This document shows, one piece after another, positions 52,301 to 61,860 of a DNA stretch of 64,000 nt (the stretch's first letter is position 1; each line of letters starts with the position of its first letter). Made by a program: the position numbers and the translations under genes. This DNA comes from Melanocharis versteri (taxonomy: Eukaryota; Chordata; Aves; Passeriformes; Melanocharitidae). The DNA is taken from the NCBI GenBank assembly GCA_013397845.1, contig VZTG01002326.1, forward strand, positions 334,184 through 398,183. Reading direction: 5' to 3'. The notes beneath the pieces were generated by a model. That model did not search any database. It was not told where the DNA came from and was given only the letters and a program-made list of their open reading frames with translations.

Positions 52301-53430
52301 ATTTTCACTGAGGTCTGGATTTCAGAGAGGCCTAACCCATCTTCTCCGGCCCTCAGCCTTCCCCTTTCTCCTCCCCCCTCCCCCCAAAAAACATCTAATT
52401 TCCCACCACTTCCCTTCTTGACCAGCCTGGGGCGAATGACACAATCGTACAAAAGATATCCGAGGCAAAGTCACAGCCCAGACTAGAAGGAATAGAGGAG
52501 TCGATCAGTGCCAGGGCACAGGTTTCAGCTAAACTTCTCATCCCAGAACTCTGCCTCTCTGCTGCTTTCAGAAATTCCACAAGTGAATTTATTAAAAAAC
52601 AAACAAGGAAGAAGAACAAGAAAAAAAGAGAGAAAATCCCGGTGCTAACAAGGAAACTTGGTGTATAGCGCCCACGAGGAAAATAATGAGAAACATGCAA
52701 AATGTAGACAAACAGCTCAGCCACCTGCTGATTGCTGTGGACTACCAGGCACACAGCTGCAACTACCGTGGGTCTGGACACGAAGCTCTGTCCTCATCTG
52801 CTTGTTCTCCAAAAAAGAGAGGTCACCAGCATCAGGGTCTATCCTTGGGCTCGAGAAATACAGATGCTGGTCCTGGGAAGATCTTGCACGCTAAAATTGA
52901 GAAACTCTAAGGCTCAGGAAAACTCTGCAGACTCTCAACTACCTGTCATGCAGTTCTTTGATCCTTGAAGTCTGGGCACTCTTCCTGACTGTATCTTGGG
53001 CACCTCTGGACTTTCGTTTCGTGATGAAATTCCCTACATGCTGTGCGTGCTGGAGGGGTGTAGGCAGGGGCACAGCCCATGAGTAGGGGTAAGAGACAAA
53101 CCTGCCTTTTGGAGGAGGGGTGCGTGTGTGCGTGCGTGTGTTCTCTCTTATATCCTCAGTAACCCGGCGCGGCCCAGCAGCCATGAAAAAGTCTCCTGCT
53201 GGTCCCCCAGGGCCAAATTCCTCTCTCTGTCGCAGGGGTCTCCCCTCTCAGTCCCGCAGGCGGCTCCCAAGTGAGTCCTTCAACCCGTGGTCCCCAGTGG
53301 AGCAGGGGTGAGATCCTCCGAGAACATTTAATGAAGAGATGCACTCTCTGCAGCTGAAAAAAATCTGTCCTCTGAGCTGGACTCTCTTTTGAAGGGGAAA
53401 AAAAAAAGAAAGAAAAAAAAGAGTAGATTC
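52301..53430. other. Non-coding interval, moderate G+C
   Basis: No gene recognised. It includes a C-rich tract near 52,370-52,386, a GTGCGTGTGTGCGTGCGTGTG-type short microsatellite near 53,120-53,140, and an A-rich tract at about 53,398-53,421. Confidence 0.45.
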
Positions 53431-53624
53431 TATGTCCCTGAGGGAAGTATTTGATCGGTTTTGTCCTTGGGACTCGTCCTGTTGAGTTCACTGGAATCAG
53501 ACATGATACAGCGTGAGCAGCTCCCCGTATGTCCCTAAGGGAAATATTTGATCGGTTTTGTCCTTGGGACTCGTCCTGTTGAGTTCACTGGGATTAGACA
53601 TGGTGCAGCGTGAGCAGCCCCCTG
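53431..53624. repeat. 97-bp tandem direct duplication
   Basis: Copy 1 spans 53,431-53,527 and copy 2 spans 53,528-53,624, head to tail with no spacer. Aligning them by eye gives 8 differences in 97 positions (about 92% identity), all transitions and no gaps. Both begin TATGTCCCT and contain TTTGATCGGTTTTGTCCTTG. The duplicated unit matches no repeat family I know and lies at the edge of a CpG-rich block. Confidence 0.95.
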
Positions 53625-53629
53625 CCTGG

Positions 53630-54930
53630 CCGAGGAGGAGTGCAGCAGATCCGGGATACTGCGGGAGTTACCCGGCTTCCCACCTGCCGGCTCGTTCGGG
53701 TCTCGGGCCAGCCCTTCTCCAGCTGGTAACGCCGCCTGACTACTGGGACGAAGAAGAGCAGATCCTCTCAATTCTCTCCAGTTCCTCCCTCCTGCAGAGG
53801 GTTTCTAGGTCAGGTGACTCTGGAGGCTTGAAAGAAAGGGAAGATGTCAACTGGATTTCTGTGCCTGCCACTCCCGTGGGTCTTTCAGGAGATCCCACCA
53901 GCCAGAGGCTCGGAAGGGCCTCTCCAAGGGCAGTACGGGGAGAACGGGATGCGGATATGTTTCCCTGGTAAATTGGACAGTTGATCCAGAATGCCCACCG
54001 CGTCCTTCTCAATAACAACAACAAGAAGAAGAACATAATAATAATAAAAAAATAAAATCCCAAGTTTATTCTCCTCTGCCGATACTTGGTGCGCTGTAAT
54101 CGCCAAGGGCCTGAGGGTGAAATCCGCACCACCAACCCCCTACCGACCCGATGGTACCGAGGGGGCCGCCGGTGCACCCTTGTTTGCCGGCGCAAGGACG
54201 GTGCGCTCCCCCGGGTCAGAGCCGGCTGTCGCGGGCTCATCGCCTGCCGAGTCATGAGTGTGAGCTCTTTACAGGCGCTTTCCGTCCTACCTATCCCGTA
54301 AATTAAGTCATCTGTGTGTAGCAGGCTTGTGTTAACGAAGAGAACCTTTTCCTCATCCCTTCCCCCGTCAGCACCAATCTTTGACTCTCCTTTATGAGGA
54401 CAAAGTATATCTCTGTCGTTGGGGGAAGAAACGGCGCTGCAAATCCACGAGGTGCCAGGCACTGAAGTGCTCGGCCGAGGCTGCTTTTCCCGGGAGCAGG
54501 GCAACCCGAGGGCTGCCTGCACACCCCGCGGGCGCATGGAAATGCGTGTATGCGTGCTTAGGTGGGCGGGGATGTTCTCAGATTAGAGACGGAGGCACAG
54601 GGTACCTCGGGGAGGGATTTTCAACCTCCCTTCCTTCGCTCCGCCCGGCGGCCTGATGGAAACTGCTGCTCTGCGTTGGGCTTCCAGCAGGCAACTTTTG
54701 GGGCACAGGAGCCGTCACTTCCGTGGGGGTCTTTTCCCCACTCTCCATCCTCCCTTTTTTTACTGCGCTGTTCTTTCTGAGCAAGGCCGGAGGGGCACAG
54801 CGAGGAAGGCAGCGGGGCAAGGAGGGGGCCGGGCTCCGCACTCCGCACCTGTGCGTGCGAGGGGAGGACGGCAACGACCTTTCCCCTTCCCCGAGCTCCT
54901 GACTGGCTTGCAGGAGCGGAGGCAGCGAAG
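53630..54930. promoter_or_regulatory. CpG-island-like block 4 (two parts)
   Basis: CpG-dense sequence occurs at about 53,630-53,990 and 54,120-54,930. Between them lies an A/T-rich stretch of AAC and AAT-type triplets (54,010-54,060) that encodes Phe/Leu runs on the minus strand. The 265-codon minus frame at 53,740-54,537 crosses all three compositions and has no domain, so it is judged spurious. Confidence 0.5.
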
Positions 54931-54939
54931 AAACAGTTG

Positions 54940-55790
54940 CCCCACCTTAACCTATGCTGACCGCTGAAAAAAAAATTCAGGAAGAAGGGCCTGGGCTGCC
55001 GTCAGGAAAATCGGGACCAAAAATAATGCCTTGGGAGGAAGACTTTGGCCTAGCGCCATTTCTCTGCCACCCCGTTTTCATAGCTGCGTTATCTTTTTCT
55101 CTCCTTTTTTCCCCCACCCCGTTCCTTTTCTTTTGGAGGTGGGGGCGGGGTTGTGGGGAAAGAAGAAATTCTGCTGAACAGAAAAGCCAGGCTCGGGAAG
55201 GAGCTCCTTTTGGCTGCTCAGGGTGATCTATCCAGCCCTCTAATTAGAGAGGGATCCAGGGTGGCATTAGTTTCCAAACATTTTAATCGAGCTTTAAGCA
55301 GAGCTCTTTTCAATAGCAGGAGATAAATGTAGCAACTGTTACCGTCCCCCTGAATGGCCACCTCCCATGGCGGGCATTCAGCTTTCCTTTCAGAAGCCTT
55401 AAGCAGTTTAGTCTATGGACCCAGCAACACTCCACATATCTTCTAATTAGTCTAATTAGAAAGGTGGATTGATAGATACAAGGAAGACACAGTTAAGTTA
55501 GGAAGATGCTCAATGCTACAAGTCTGTGCTGAGGAGCCGCTTGCTCTCAGTGTGAGTTAAAAAGAGATAAAGGGAAAAAAGAAGAAAATTTTAAAAAGGG
55601 GGGGGAAGGTGGGGAGGAACAAGAGAGATAGAGAGAGAGAGAGAGAAGAAAGAGAGAAAGAAGAATCCCGGTGCCTGACAGGAAGGACAAGTCTAGAGAA
55701 ATCCCAGGGGAAGGAGCTGCTGTCTCTTGACTAAGGTAGATATAACTGAGGTGCCTCTCCTGGCTGAGTTTTCCCCTGATCCGGGTTGGA
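54940..55790. promoter_or_regulatory. A/T-leaning interval with TAATTA cluster and polypurine tract
   Basis: CpG-poor sequence that looks like a regulatory element core. A perfect palindrome CTCTAATTAGAG sits at 55,238-55,249 and two tandem TCTAATTAG units at 55,442-55,459. TAATTA is the core of Q50 homeodomain sites (LHX, HOX, DLX and similar). A polypurine tract of about 110 bp follows at about 55,558-55,667. No coding exon is supported. Confidence 0.45.
55558..55667 (+). repeat. Polypurine tract with GA microsatellite
   Basis: The plus strand is almost entirely A and G for about 110 bp, with only a few T and C interruptions. It includes a run of eight G (about 55,598-55,605) and a GAGAGAGA run near 55,632-55,647. 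Such mirror-like purine tracts can form triplex (H-DNA) structure; whether this one does is unknown. Confidence 0.85.
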
Positions 55791-56280
55791 AGTGCTGCCC
55801 GCTGCACGGCACAGCCCCGGGCCGGGACGCGCCATTGGACCCAGCTCCGGCCCTCGCCTGCCCTTTCCTGGAACATGGGGCCCTAGGTTCACACAGATAT
55901 GGAGGGGAAGGAAGAGAAACAGAAGGGGCCGAAAACCCGCCACCTCGACCCACCGCCTCCCGTGCTGTCGCCGGGGAAGACGTCACCCGCGGAGACCCGT
56001 CGAGGGGAGGCAGCACGGGTGGCTCGAGGAAGGTTGAACCTTTCATTGGGCGATAAATCAGGGAGAGGAGCACGGAGCAGTGCACGCAGGTGTCAAAACA
56101 GAGGAAAAGTCGGTCGGTCAGCATGACAGGGCAGGGCCTCCTCGCCCCCTCCCCCGCTAATATCTCCGCGTTAACTCTCCTGCCCTCAGACGGGAGGAGA
56201 AGAGGAGGGGAGAGGGACAAAGCAGAGCTCGCGGATCTCGAGTCATCTAGGGCCACGGGGGCGAACGGGGCCGTGCGTGT
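55790..56280. promoter_or_regulatory. CpG-island-like block 5
   Basis: Closely spaced CpGs, for example GGGCCGGGACGCGCCATTGG (which also holds an inverted CCAAT box, ATTGG) and CGTCACCCGCGGAGACCCG. The 246-codon minus frame at 55,693-56,433 has no recognised domain and overlaps open frames in other phases. It is a promoter or polycomb-type island candidate. Confidence 0.5.
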
Positions 56281-56509
56281 TGTATTCTGCTCTCTATGTT
56301 CCGAGCAGGCTTGTGCACCTGTGGGTTTTCCTCTTCCTCTTTCTTCTGCCAGGCCGGTACAAAAGCCAGCAAGAGAAGCTGGGGAAGTGCCCTCACCTCT
56401 CATTTCGGCGTCCTGTGGCAATTGAGCACCCACTCCTCTTTCTCCCGCTCTCCTTGCTCCTTCTTCCCCTACCTGCCTATCTCCGCAGTTGCTCGGTTTC
56501 TGGCAGGTT

Positions 56510-56850
56510 GAGATTACGGACCAAATTACGAACTATTTAAAATTCAATACTTATCTCGGGAAAAGGTTGTGTGTGTGCGTGTATGTGTGTCAGTGATTAC
56601 AATCCAGCCTGTCAAAGTCCCTAATCAAACTGCTGGCAAAAGGGGATTCGTAGACAAAAGGAAACAATGGAAGTCTCGTTAGATCATTTTTCTGGACATT
56701 GTTTATGGTCTGGAAGGGATCAATCGTTTCAAAATGTTACGAGTAAAAATGATCCTGTGTGGAATGCAGCTAATCCTTTTAAGTTCCTGTCAACTGTTTC
56801 CACTCAAAGAATCCGATTTTCCAAATCAAAGGTGCAGAACTCAATTGCCG
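56510..56850. promoter_or_regulatory. A/T-rich candidate regulatory element with paired SOX motifs
   Basis: A CpG-poor stretch between two CpG blocks. AAACAATG (56,662-56,669) and CATTGTTT (56,697-56,704) form an inverted pair of SOX-type sites 27 bp apart. Nearby are CTAATCAAAC, CTAATCCTTT and AATCCGATTT, homeodomain-like words. A GTGTGTGTGCGTGTATGTGTG stretch at about 56,567-56,590 precedes it. Enhancer function is inference. Confidence 0.4.
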
Positions 56851-57680
56851 AGGGGTTTATAGCGTCGGCACCGGGCTCCCCTCACCCCGCACGCCCCCGC
56901 GCGCCCCACGGTGGGTGTCGACGGCAGGACAGGACTGGGCCGAAGGCTGTCCTCGTCCGGACGAGTTACGAACCCACAATGCTCCGTCGACGGCAGCAGC
57001 GGTCTGCTCTGCCGGCGGGCGGCCCAGAGCAGCCCTGTTGGGACGGCAGCGTACCTGGGGCCGGGAGGAGGCACACAGCACGGTCCCTCCTGCCGGTCTG
57101 CCGGCAGCGACCCCGGCTCCGCCCCGGCGCGGCCGCCGGGGTTTACGCCGCTTACCCGGGCGAACCGCGCCGTCTTGCAGCCGCAGGCGCAGCAGCATCT
57201 CCGGGACTGGGTTCAAAAGCGCTTGTGGAAGCGCTAGGTTTAGCTTGCCGATGTGTGTTAGCAAGTTGTTGCGGACTCCTTCTGGGTGGGGAGGAGGCTG
57301 GAGGTGAAGAGTCTTTTTAAAAGCAAAAACACCCACTCCACGTCTCTTGTCGGTAGCCCCGCTCCGGTGCGCGGGACGGGGGATCTGCCTTAGAGGCGGA
57401 CGGGCGGGCATTCCACCGAAAATCATGTCCCGGCCGGCAGATGTTTGAGCACTGGGAGGAGAGACATCGGGAGGGAAGCAGTGCTGAAAGCGATCTAAAG
57501 AGGTTAATTTTCAGTGAAGGGCCACCCTTCGGCTCCTTATACGAAGCGAGGGGTAGAGGGGAAGAGGTCTGCGGTTTGTTGTCAGCGGGGCCTCCGGCTG
57601 CCGAGCGCTTGCGGGACAGTGCGAGGATACACACTCGCGTGCGCTGCCCTATAGGCAGCGCCGTCTGCACGGAGGAAGAC
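56850..57680. promoter_or_regulatory. CpG-island-like block 6
   Basis: Very CpG-dense, especially about 56,865-57,240 (CGCACGCCCCCGCGCGCC and GCGCGGCCGCCGGGG words). Frames of 108-217 codons are open in all three plus phases and on the minus strand, with Arg/Ala/Pro-rich products and no domain. No splice-consistent exon was identified with confidence. Confidence 0.55.
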
Positions 57681-57799
57681 GAGTTAAGGACTTCCAGGAA
57701 GGAGGGAAGGATGTTTGACAGAGCCCACCGAGCAGCCTCAGACTGCATTTTGTGCGATCAGAGGCAGGCTGGAATGAAAGTATATGTTGTTCTTTCCGT

Positions 57800-58660
57800 G
57801 GTCCATAATTTCCGATCCCGTTCACTATCGAGCAAAATCACCTGATTTATCTGTCCCTCCTCGCCCGGCACTGGACATCTTTTTTTCTTTTTTTTTTCTC
57901 ACCAATGGTTCTTTTAATCACATATTTGTCCAAAGAGGTGGTTCTCCTCTACCCCGCCCCTTATGCAGCCGACAGGTGGAATTTCACTGTATACACGTAT
58001 ATTAGAAAACTATCTGTTTCGTCTGGTTGTTGCTGAATAAGCAGACGTGACAGTGTTTATTTTACAAAAAGAAAACCCAGAGAAGTCACCTCATCAATCT
58101 TGATTGTGTGTATTTAATGTGTCTCGTATGTACAGGTGTGCATGTACTCTCCTGCAGTGAAAGTAGAGAAGCAGTCCTACGAGCACTGCAGTACGAAGAG
58201 ACATTCGCGGGTTTTAAAAGGACTTGCCAAAGCCTGGGCATTAGCAGGAGCGATCACTGCAGTGCTACAGTTGTGCGGGCACTGGATGGTGATATCACCG
58301 GGTGCGGGACACGCACTCCTGAACACTCACATGCGTTTCGGTGCACTCACATGGTTTTCTATCGCACGCAGGGGACAGAAATACCTTCGGAATGACCGTA
58401 GATGAGGCTTTCCCAGCCTTGAAAAACGAATTAATGCAACAACTGAATTATCTAATTATCCTTTTGCTCCTAATATAAATTGCATAATCTATTATCTAAA
58501 CGTGGGGACCCGCAGGCTTCTGCATGCCATTTTACTGTATCTGCGAAAGGGAAACAGAATCAACAGGTCTCTCGTGGCTTGGAGAAAGAGCAAGTTTAAT
58601 TATTTTGATCAGAAAAATAAAAACCTCACAACCACAAATTTCCTTCTGAATTCAGCTCAC
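57800..58660. promoter_or_regulatory. A/T-rich candidate conserved non-coding interval
   Basis: Two A/T-rich parts (about 57,890-58,130 and 58,410-58,660) contain CATCAATCTTGATTGTG near 58,092 (inverted CAATC/GATTG, PBX-like) and several TCTAATTATC and TTAATTATTT homeodomain-like words. The middle section is mixed composition with no recognised gene. Confidence 0.35.
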
Positions 58661-58689
58661 CGGTAGAATTTCTGAAATTGACGAGCCAC

Positions 58690-59300
58690 CGCGTTTAAGA
58701 AAAAAAAAAAAAGAAAAAAAAAGGCGCCTTTCGTCCAGTCCAGTCCATATGTTTTCGTACTTTTTGGGCACTACGGTGCCTAGCCGATAGGTCTCTCCGT
58801 GGCGCAGAGCGCAGCGGGTGCCCCTGTGTCTCTCTGTCACTGCGATGGTCGGCGGAGCAGGGGCGCGGCACATCTTCGTACGCTATGCGTGTCCCGTGGG
58901 CTTCCCGCGGCGATTCCCGCCGAGACGCCGCCGGGAGCCTCCTCGCTCCCACGCGCGGGCTCGGCGAAGCACCGCCGAGGCCGCGGAGGCTCTGCCCCGC
59001 CGAGCAGCCGCGCACAGCCCTCGGTGCCACCCGCCCTGCGGCGGCCGGGCTGCTCGCGAGGTTGGCCCAGGGGCTCCCCGTGCGTGCCTCCCCAGCCCCG
59101 CAGCCTCTGCCTACGTTCTTTCGGGTCGTGCCGGTAAGTGAGCGGCGAACAGAGCCGGGCGGCCGGGAAGGGGCCGGCGTGTTTCCAGAGCCGACTGCCC
59201 CCAGTACACCTCCAGGCGGGGACCGGAGGCGGGGAACAGAATTCTTCCGCAAGTGGAACGCAACAGCAAGGGGTTTACCGACTCGGAACTCGCATTCATT
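58690..59300. promoter_or_regulatory. CpG-island-like block 7 with a strong splice donor
   Basis: Dense CpG sequence preceded by an A-rich tract (58,698-58,722). On the plus strand a near-ideal splice donor, CCG followed by GTAAGTGAG, starts its intron at 59,134. A CpG island ending in a good donor is the normal shape of a first exon, so a plus-strand transcript starting here is possible. The upstream frames are low-complexity Arg/Ala/Pro strings, which suggests a non-coding first exon or 5' UTR. There is no independent evidence of transcription. Confidence 0.35.
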
Positions 59301-59479
59301 TCTCCGTCTCTCCCCAAAATTGACGGGCTCCCATCTATGCAAGGAGGAACCGAGCACGGTTGTTGCCGCAGCATGGATCCGGCAGCAGCTTGTTACCTTC
59401 TGAAGTGCCGTTTTCCCGCACACACGTACACACACTTCGGCGTGAATGTCTCCTCCACATCTTAGTCGTGCTTTGCAGT

Positions 59480-60440
59480 GCAGGAAGGGGCAGGGTACAG
59501 AGACCCACCGGCGGCTGCTCGACGTGACTCTCACGGTGAGGGTTGCAAAGGAGAAAGGACTTTTGGAGAAGGGTGGAGAGGCCTTGCAGTCACCTGCAGC
59601 AGGTTACTGGGGCTTGGGGGTGAGGGACGGGGGAGGCGGAAGCCGAGCGGACACCTACCTGGTCGTGATGCGCCCAGCTGCGGGCACAGGGCAGCCGGTC
59701 CCCGCCGGTGCCCAAGTTCCGATGGTGCGTGCTGCCCGTCTCCGAGGGAAGCAGGGGAAATACCGCCGCAGGTGGGGGAGCCACTGCGAACAAGCTGAAA
59801 AAGGGATCTGCATTAGTTAGCAAGTTCCAGAGCAGAGAGGGTTTGGCCACCGTCATAATTTCCGTTATTTCTGTCAAATACAATATTATCAGAGACTACA
59901 GCAGTACTTACTGTAAGTACTGAGGGAAAGCATTACATACGGAGTGGAGTCTCCGGGCCGCGCCAAGGGACAGTTAAACCAGATCCACTTTCCCACAGAT
60001 CCCCCGAACAGGCCTCAGTCTTGACGGGGGTGACCATGCGCTCTGCCCTCGCCACCAGCGCTGCAAGAAAGGGAGCAGCTGAGAGCAGGTGAGGGGCTCG
60101 CCCCCCTCTTTCATCTTCCAGACTTGGTGATGGGGCCCGTCCTGGGTATTTGAAAGCAGCCTGCAAGCACGGGATATGCACCCCGCTGCCCCTAGGAGTG
60201 CTTCTCACCGCACCTAAAACACAAACCAGACCGAAGATGTGGTCCAAAGGAGGTGCGGGTGGGGAAGGTTTGGGTTGAGAGCAGCGTCAGGTCCGGGGAG
60301 CTGTGCACGGGAGCAACGGGGCTCGGCCGAACCCCCGGGCTGCGCTGCCCGTCGCAGCCCATGGCGGTGTCGACAGAGCGGGCACAAGGCAGCGGGAGCG
60401 CTCCAGCGGGAAGGGCGCAGTGTGTGAACATGCAAACTAA
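59480..60440. promoter_or_regulatory. CpG-rich blocks 8 and 9
   Basis: CpG-dense at about 59,490-59,790 and 59,950-60,430, separated by an A/T-rich stretch that holds the inverted repeat CAGTACTT / AAGTACTG (59,902-59,922, loop ACTGT). Short frames are open in several phases with no recognisable domain. Confidence 0.45.
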
Positions 60441-60479
60441 TCATCTTCGAAACCGGGGAGGGAAGGGGAAACCTCTTTT

Positions 60480-60960
60480 ATAGGGGATGTGGGAAGGGAC
60501 CTAACACAGTCCTGCTTAAGAGAAACGTTATACGAGATACTTGAAAAGAAATAATTTTTAAAAAACCTAATTAAAAATACATAAATCACCCATCAGAAAC
60601 AAAGAAATATGTGGAAGGAAACGTTTCTGGATAGAGACACTGTGTGTGGCATAAAAGACGACTGAATACATAAGGGCTTCATTAAATTCCCAATAGATAA
60701 CATTTGGCTAAATCTATCCCTAGATTAAAACTCCGCATAATAGCACCATAAACTAAAAAGTTTCTTTTTGTGTGGTCCTTCAAAATGAACTGATTGAAAC
60801 ATTAGCCCCCTCATAGAGCAATCCCCTCCCAATTCAGATCCAGTAATTCGTCTCTCAGCCCTACGGGGATATGATGAGCAAGGAGACGGGTTAATGAATC
60901 CACACTTTGTCTCTGGGAGGAGAAGGAGGCGACACTATACTGCATATCCTACCAGACTGT
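60480..60960. promoter_or_regulatory. A/T-rich candidate conserved non-coding element
   Basis: A sharply bounded A/T-rich island between two CpG-rich blocks. It contains CCTAATTAAAAATACATAAA, ACCATAAACT and GGGTTAATGAATCC, words typical of HOX, CDX and other homeodomain targets. There are no open frames of note. The composition and position match those of enhancers near developmental genes; conservation was not tested. Confidence 0.4.
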
Positions 60961-60984
60961 TTATTAGGGCCCAGACTATTTTGG

Positions 60985-61860
60985 AGGAATTGTTCGTCCG
61001 GGCTCGGTCCTTGCGAAGACTACGCTGTTAGCCTCTCTGTTAGCCTTGAAAGCCGCGGAGAGCACGGCGGGCCATTAGCATGCGAATGGGGCGCTGCGGC
61101 CCGGCGGTGCTGCGAGCTCATCAAAGGGCTGTGAGGCCGGCGCCTTTTCTGGCGGCACCTGCTCCGGGGCAGCAGCGGGGAAACAGGGACCCTCGGGACC
61201 GGGGCCGACGCTAGCCGGCTTCTGCGCCGACTCGAGGAGAACAGGCAAAAGGGTCCTTCACCAGCACCCCGACCCTCTTTTCCTCGCAGAAAAGGAAGAA
61301 ATCTATACCACCTACTGCAATTTGCTCCTGTCAGCTTCCTTACCAACTCCCAAGGGAAGGCCTTCTCCGCACGGGATGCAGGCAACCGGTGAAAAGCATG
61401 GAAGGAACAAGTGGCCAAGCAGTTGGCTTGCTATATACCCCTGAGGAGACCTGAGGGACGGGCGGTGGGCACCCTCGGACCCCACTGTCCAGCGGCCTGG
61501 GCCGGGCTGGGCTCTGCGTGGGGGAGGTCGCCGGGCCCCCCAGGGTCTACTGCAGAGGAGCCAAGGGAAACAAACACAGGGTGGGTCGCCGGAACTTATC
61601 CTTCTCCTAGCGCTCGTGCCGAGCGCTAAGACTCGAGCAGACAGAACCTAGACTGAGGGCCAGCAGGGTCCATCCCTTCTCGGGGAGCCTCGCACCGCCG
61701 CACGGCCACAGATGCCTTCTCCCCCGCAAAACCTTTCCCTGCTTGATTTTATCTGCCCCTTCCAGGGGGGCCTCTGCTCAGCTCGGTACTCCGCGCTGCA
61801 CCGGCCCGTCGGCCAGGCGCATCCCCCGGCCAGTCCTCGGGAAAGTGAATTAATCGGTCT
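60985..61860. promoter_or_regulatory. CpG-island-like block 10
   Basis: CpG-dense sequence containing an octamer-like near-palindrome ATTAGCATGCGAAT at 61,074-61,087. The 132-codon minus frame (61,020-61,418) and other frames show no domains. The core is flanked by the A/T-rich candidate elements at 60.5 and 62.2 kb. Confidence 0.5.

Noticed and set aside
53740..54537. 265-codon minus-strand open frame
   Set aside because: It crosses a CpG block, an A/T triplet tract encoding a Phe/Leu run, and another CpG block. Composition changes with the DNA, not with a protein fold, and no domain is seen.
55693..56433. 246-codon minus-strand open frame
   Set aside because: CpG-island chance ORF with Pro/Ser/Arg low complexity and several competing frames.
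56667..57320. 217-codon plus-strand open frame
   Set aside because: The first third lies in A/T-rich candidate regulatory DNA and the rest in a CpG island with all three plus frames open. No domain or codon-bias support.
58695..59534. 279-codon minus-strand open frame
   Set aside because: Ends in a Phe run encoded by an A-rich tract on the plus strand. Low-complexity Arg/Ser/Ala sequence overlaps plus frames of similar length.
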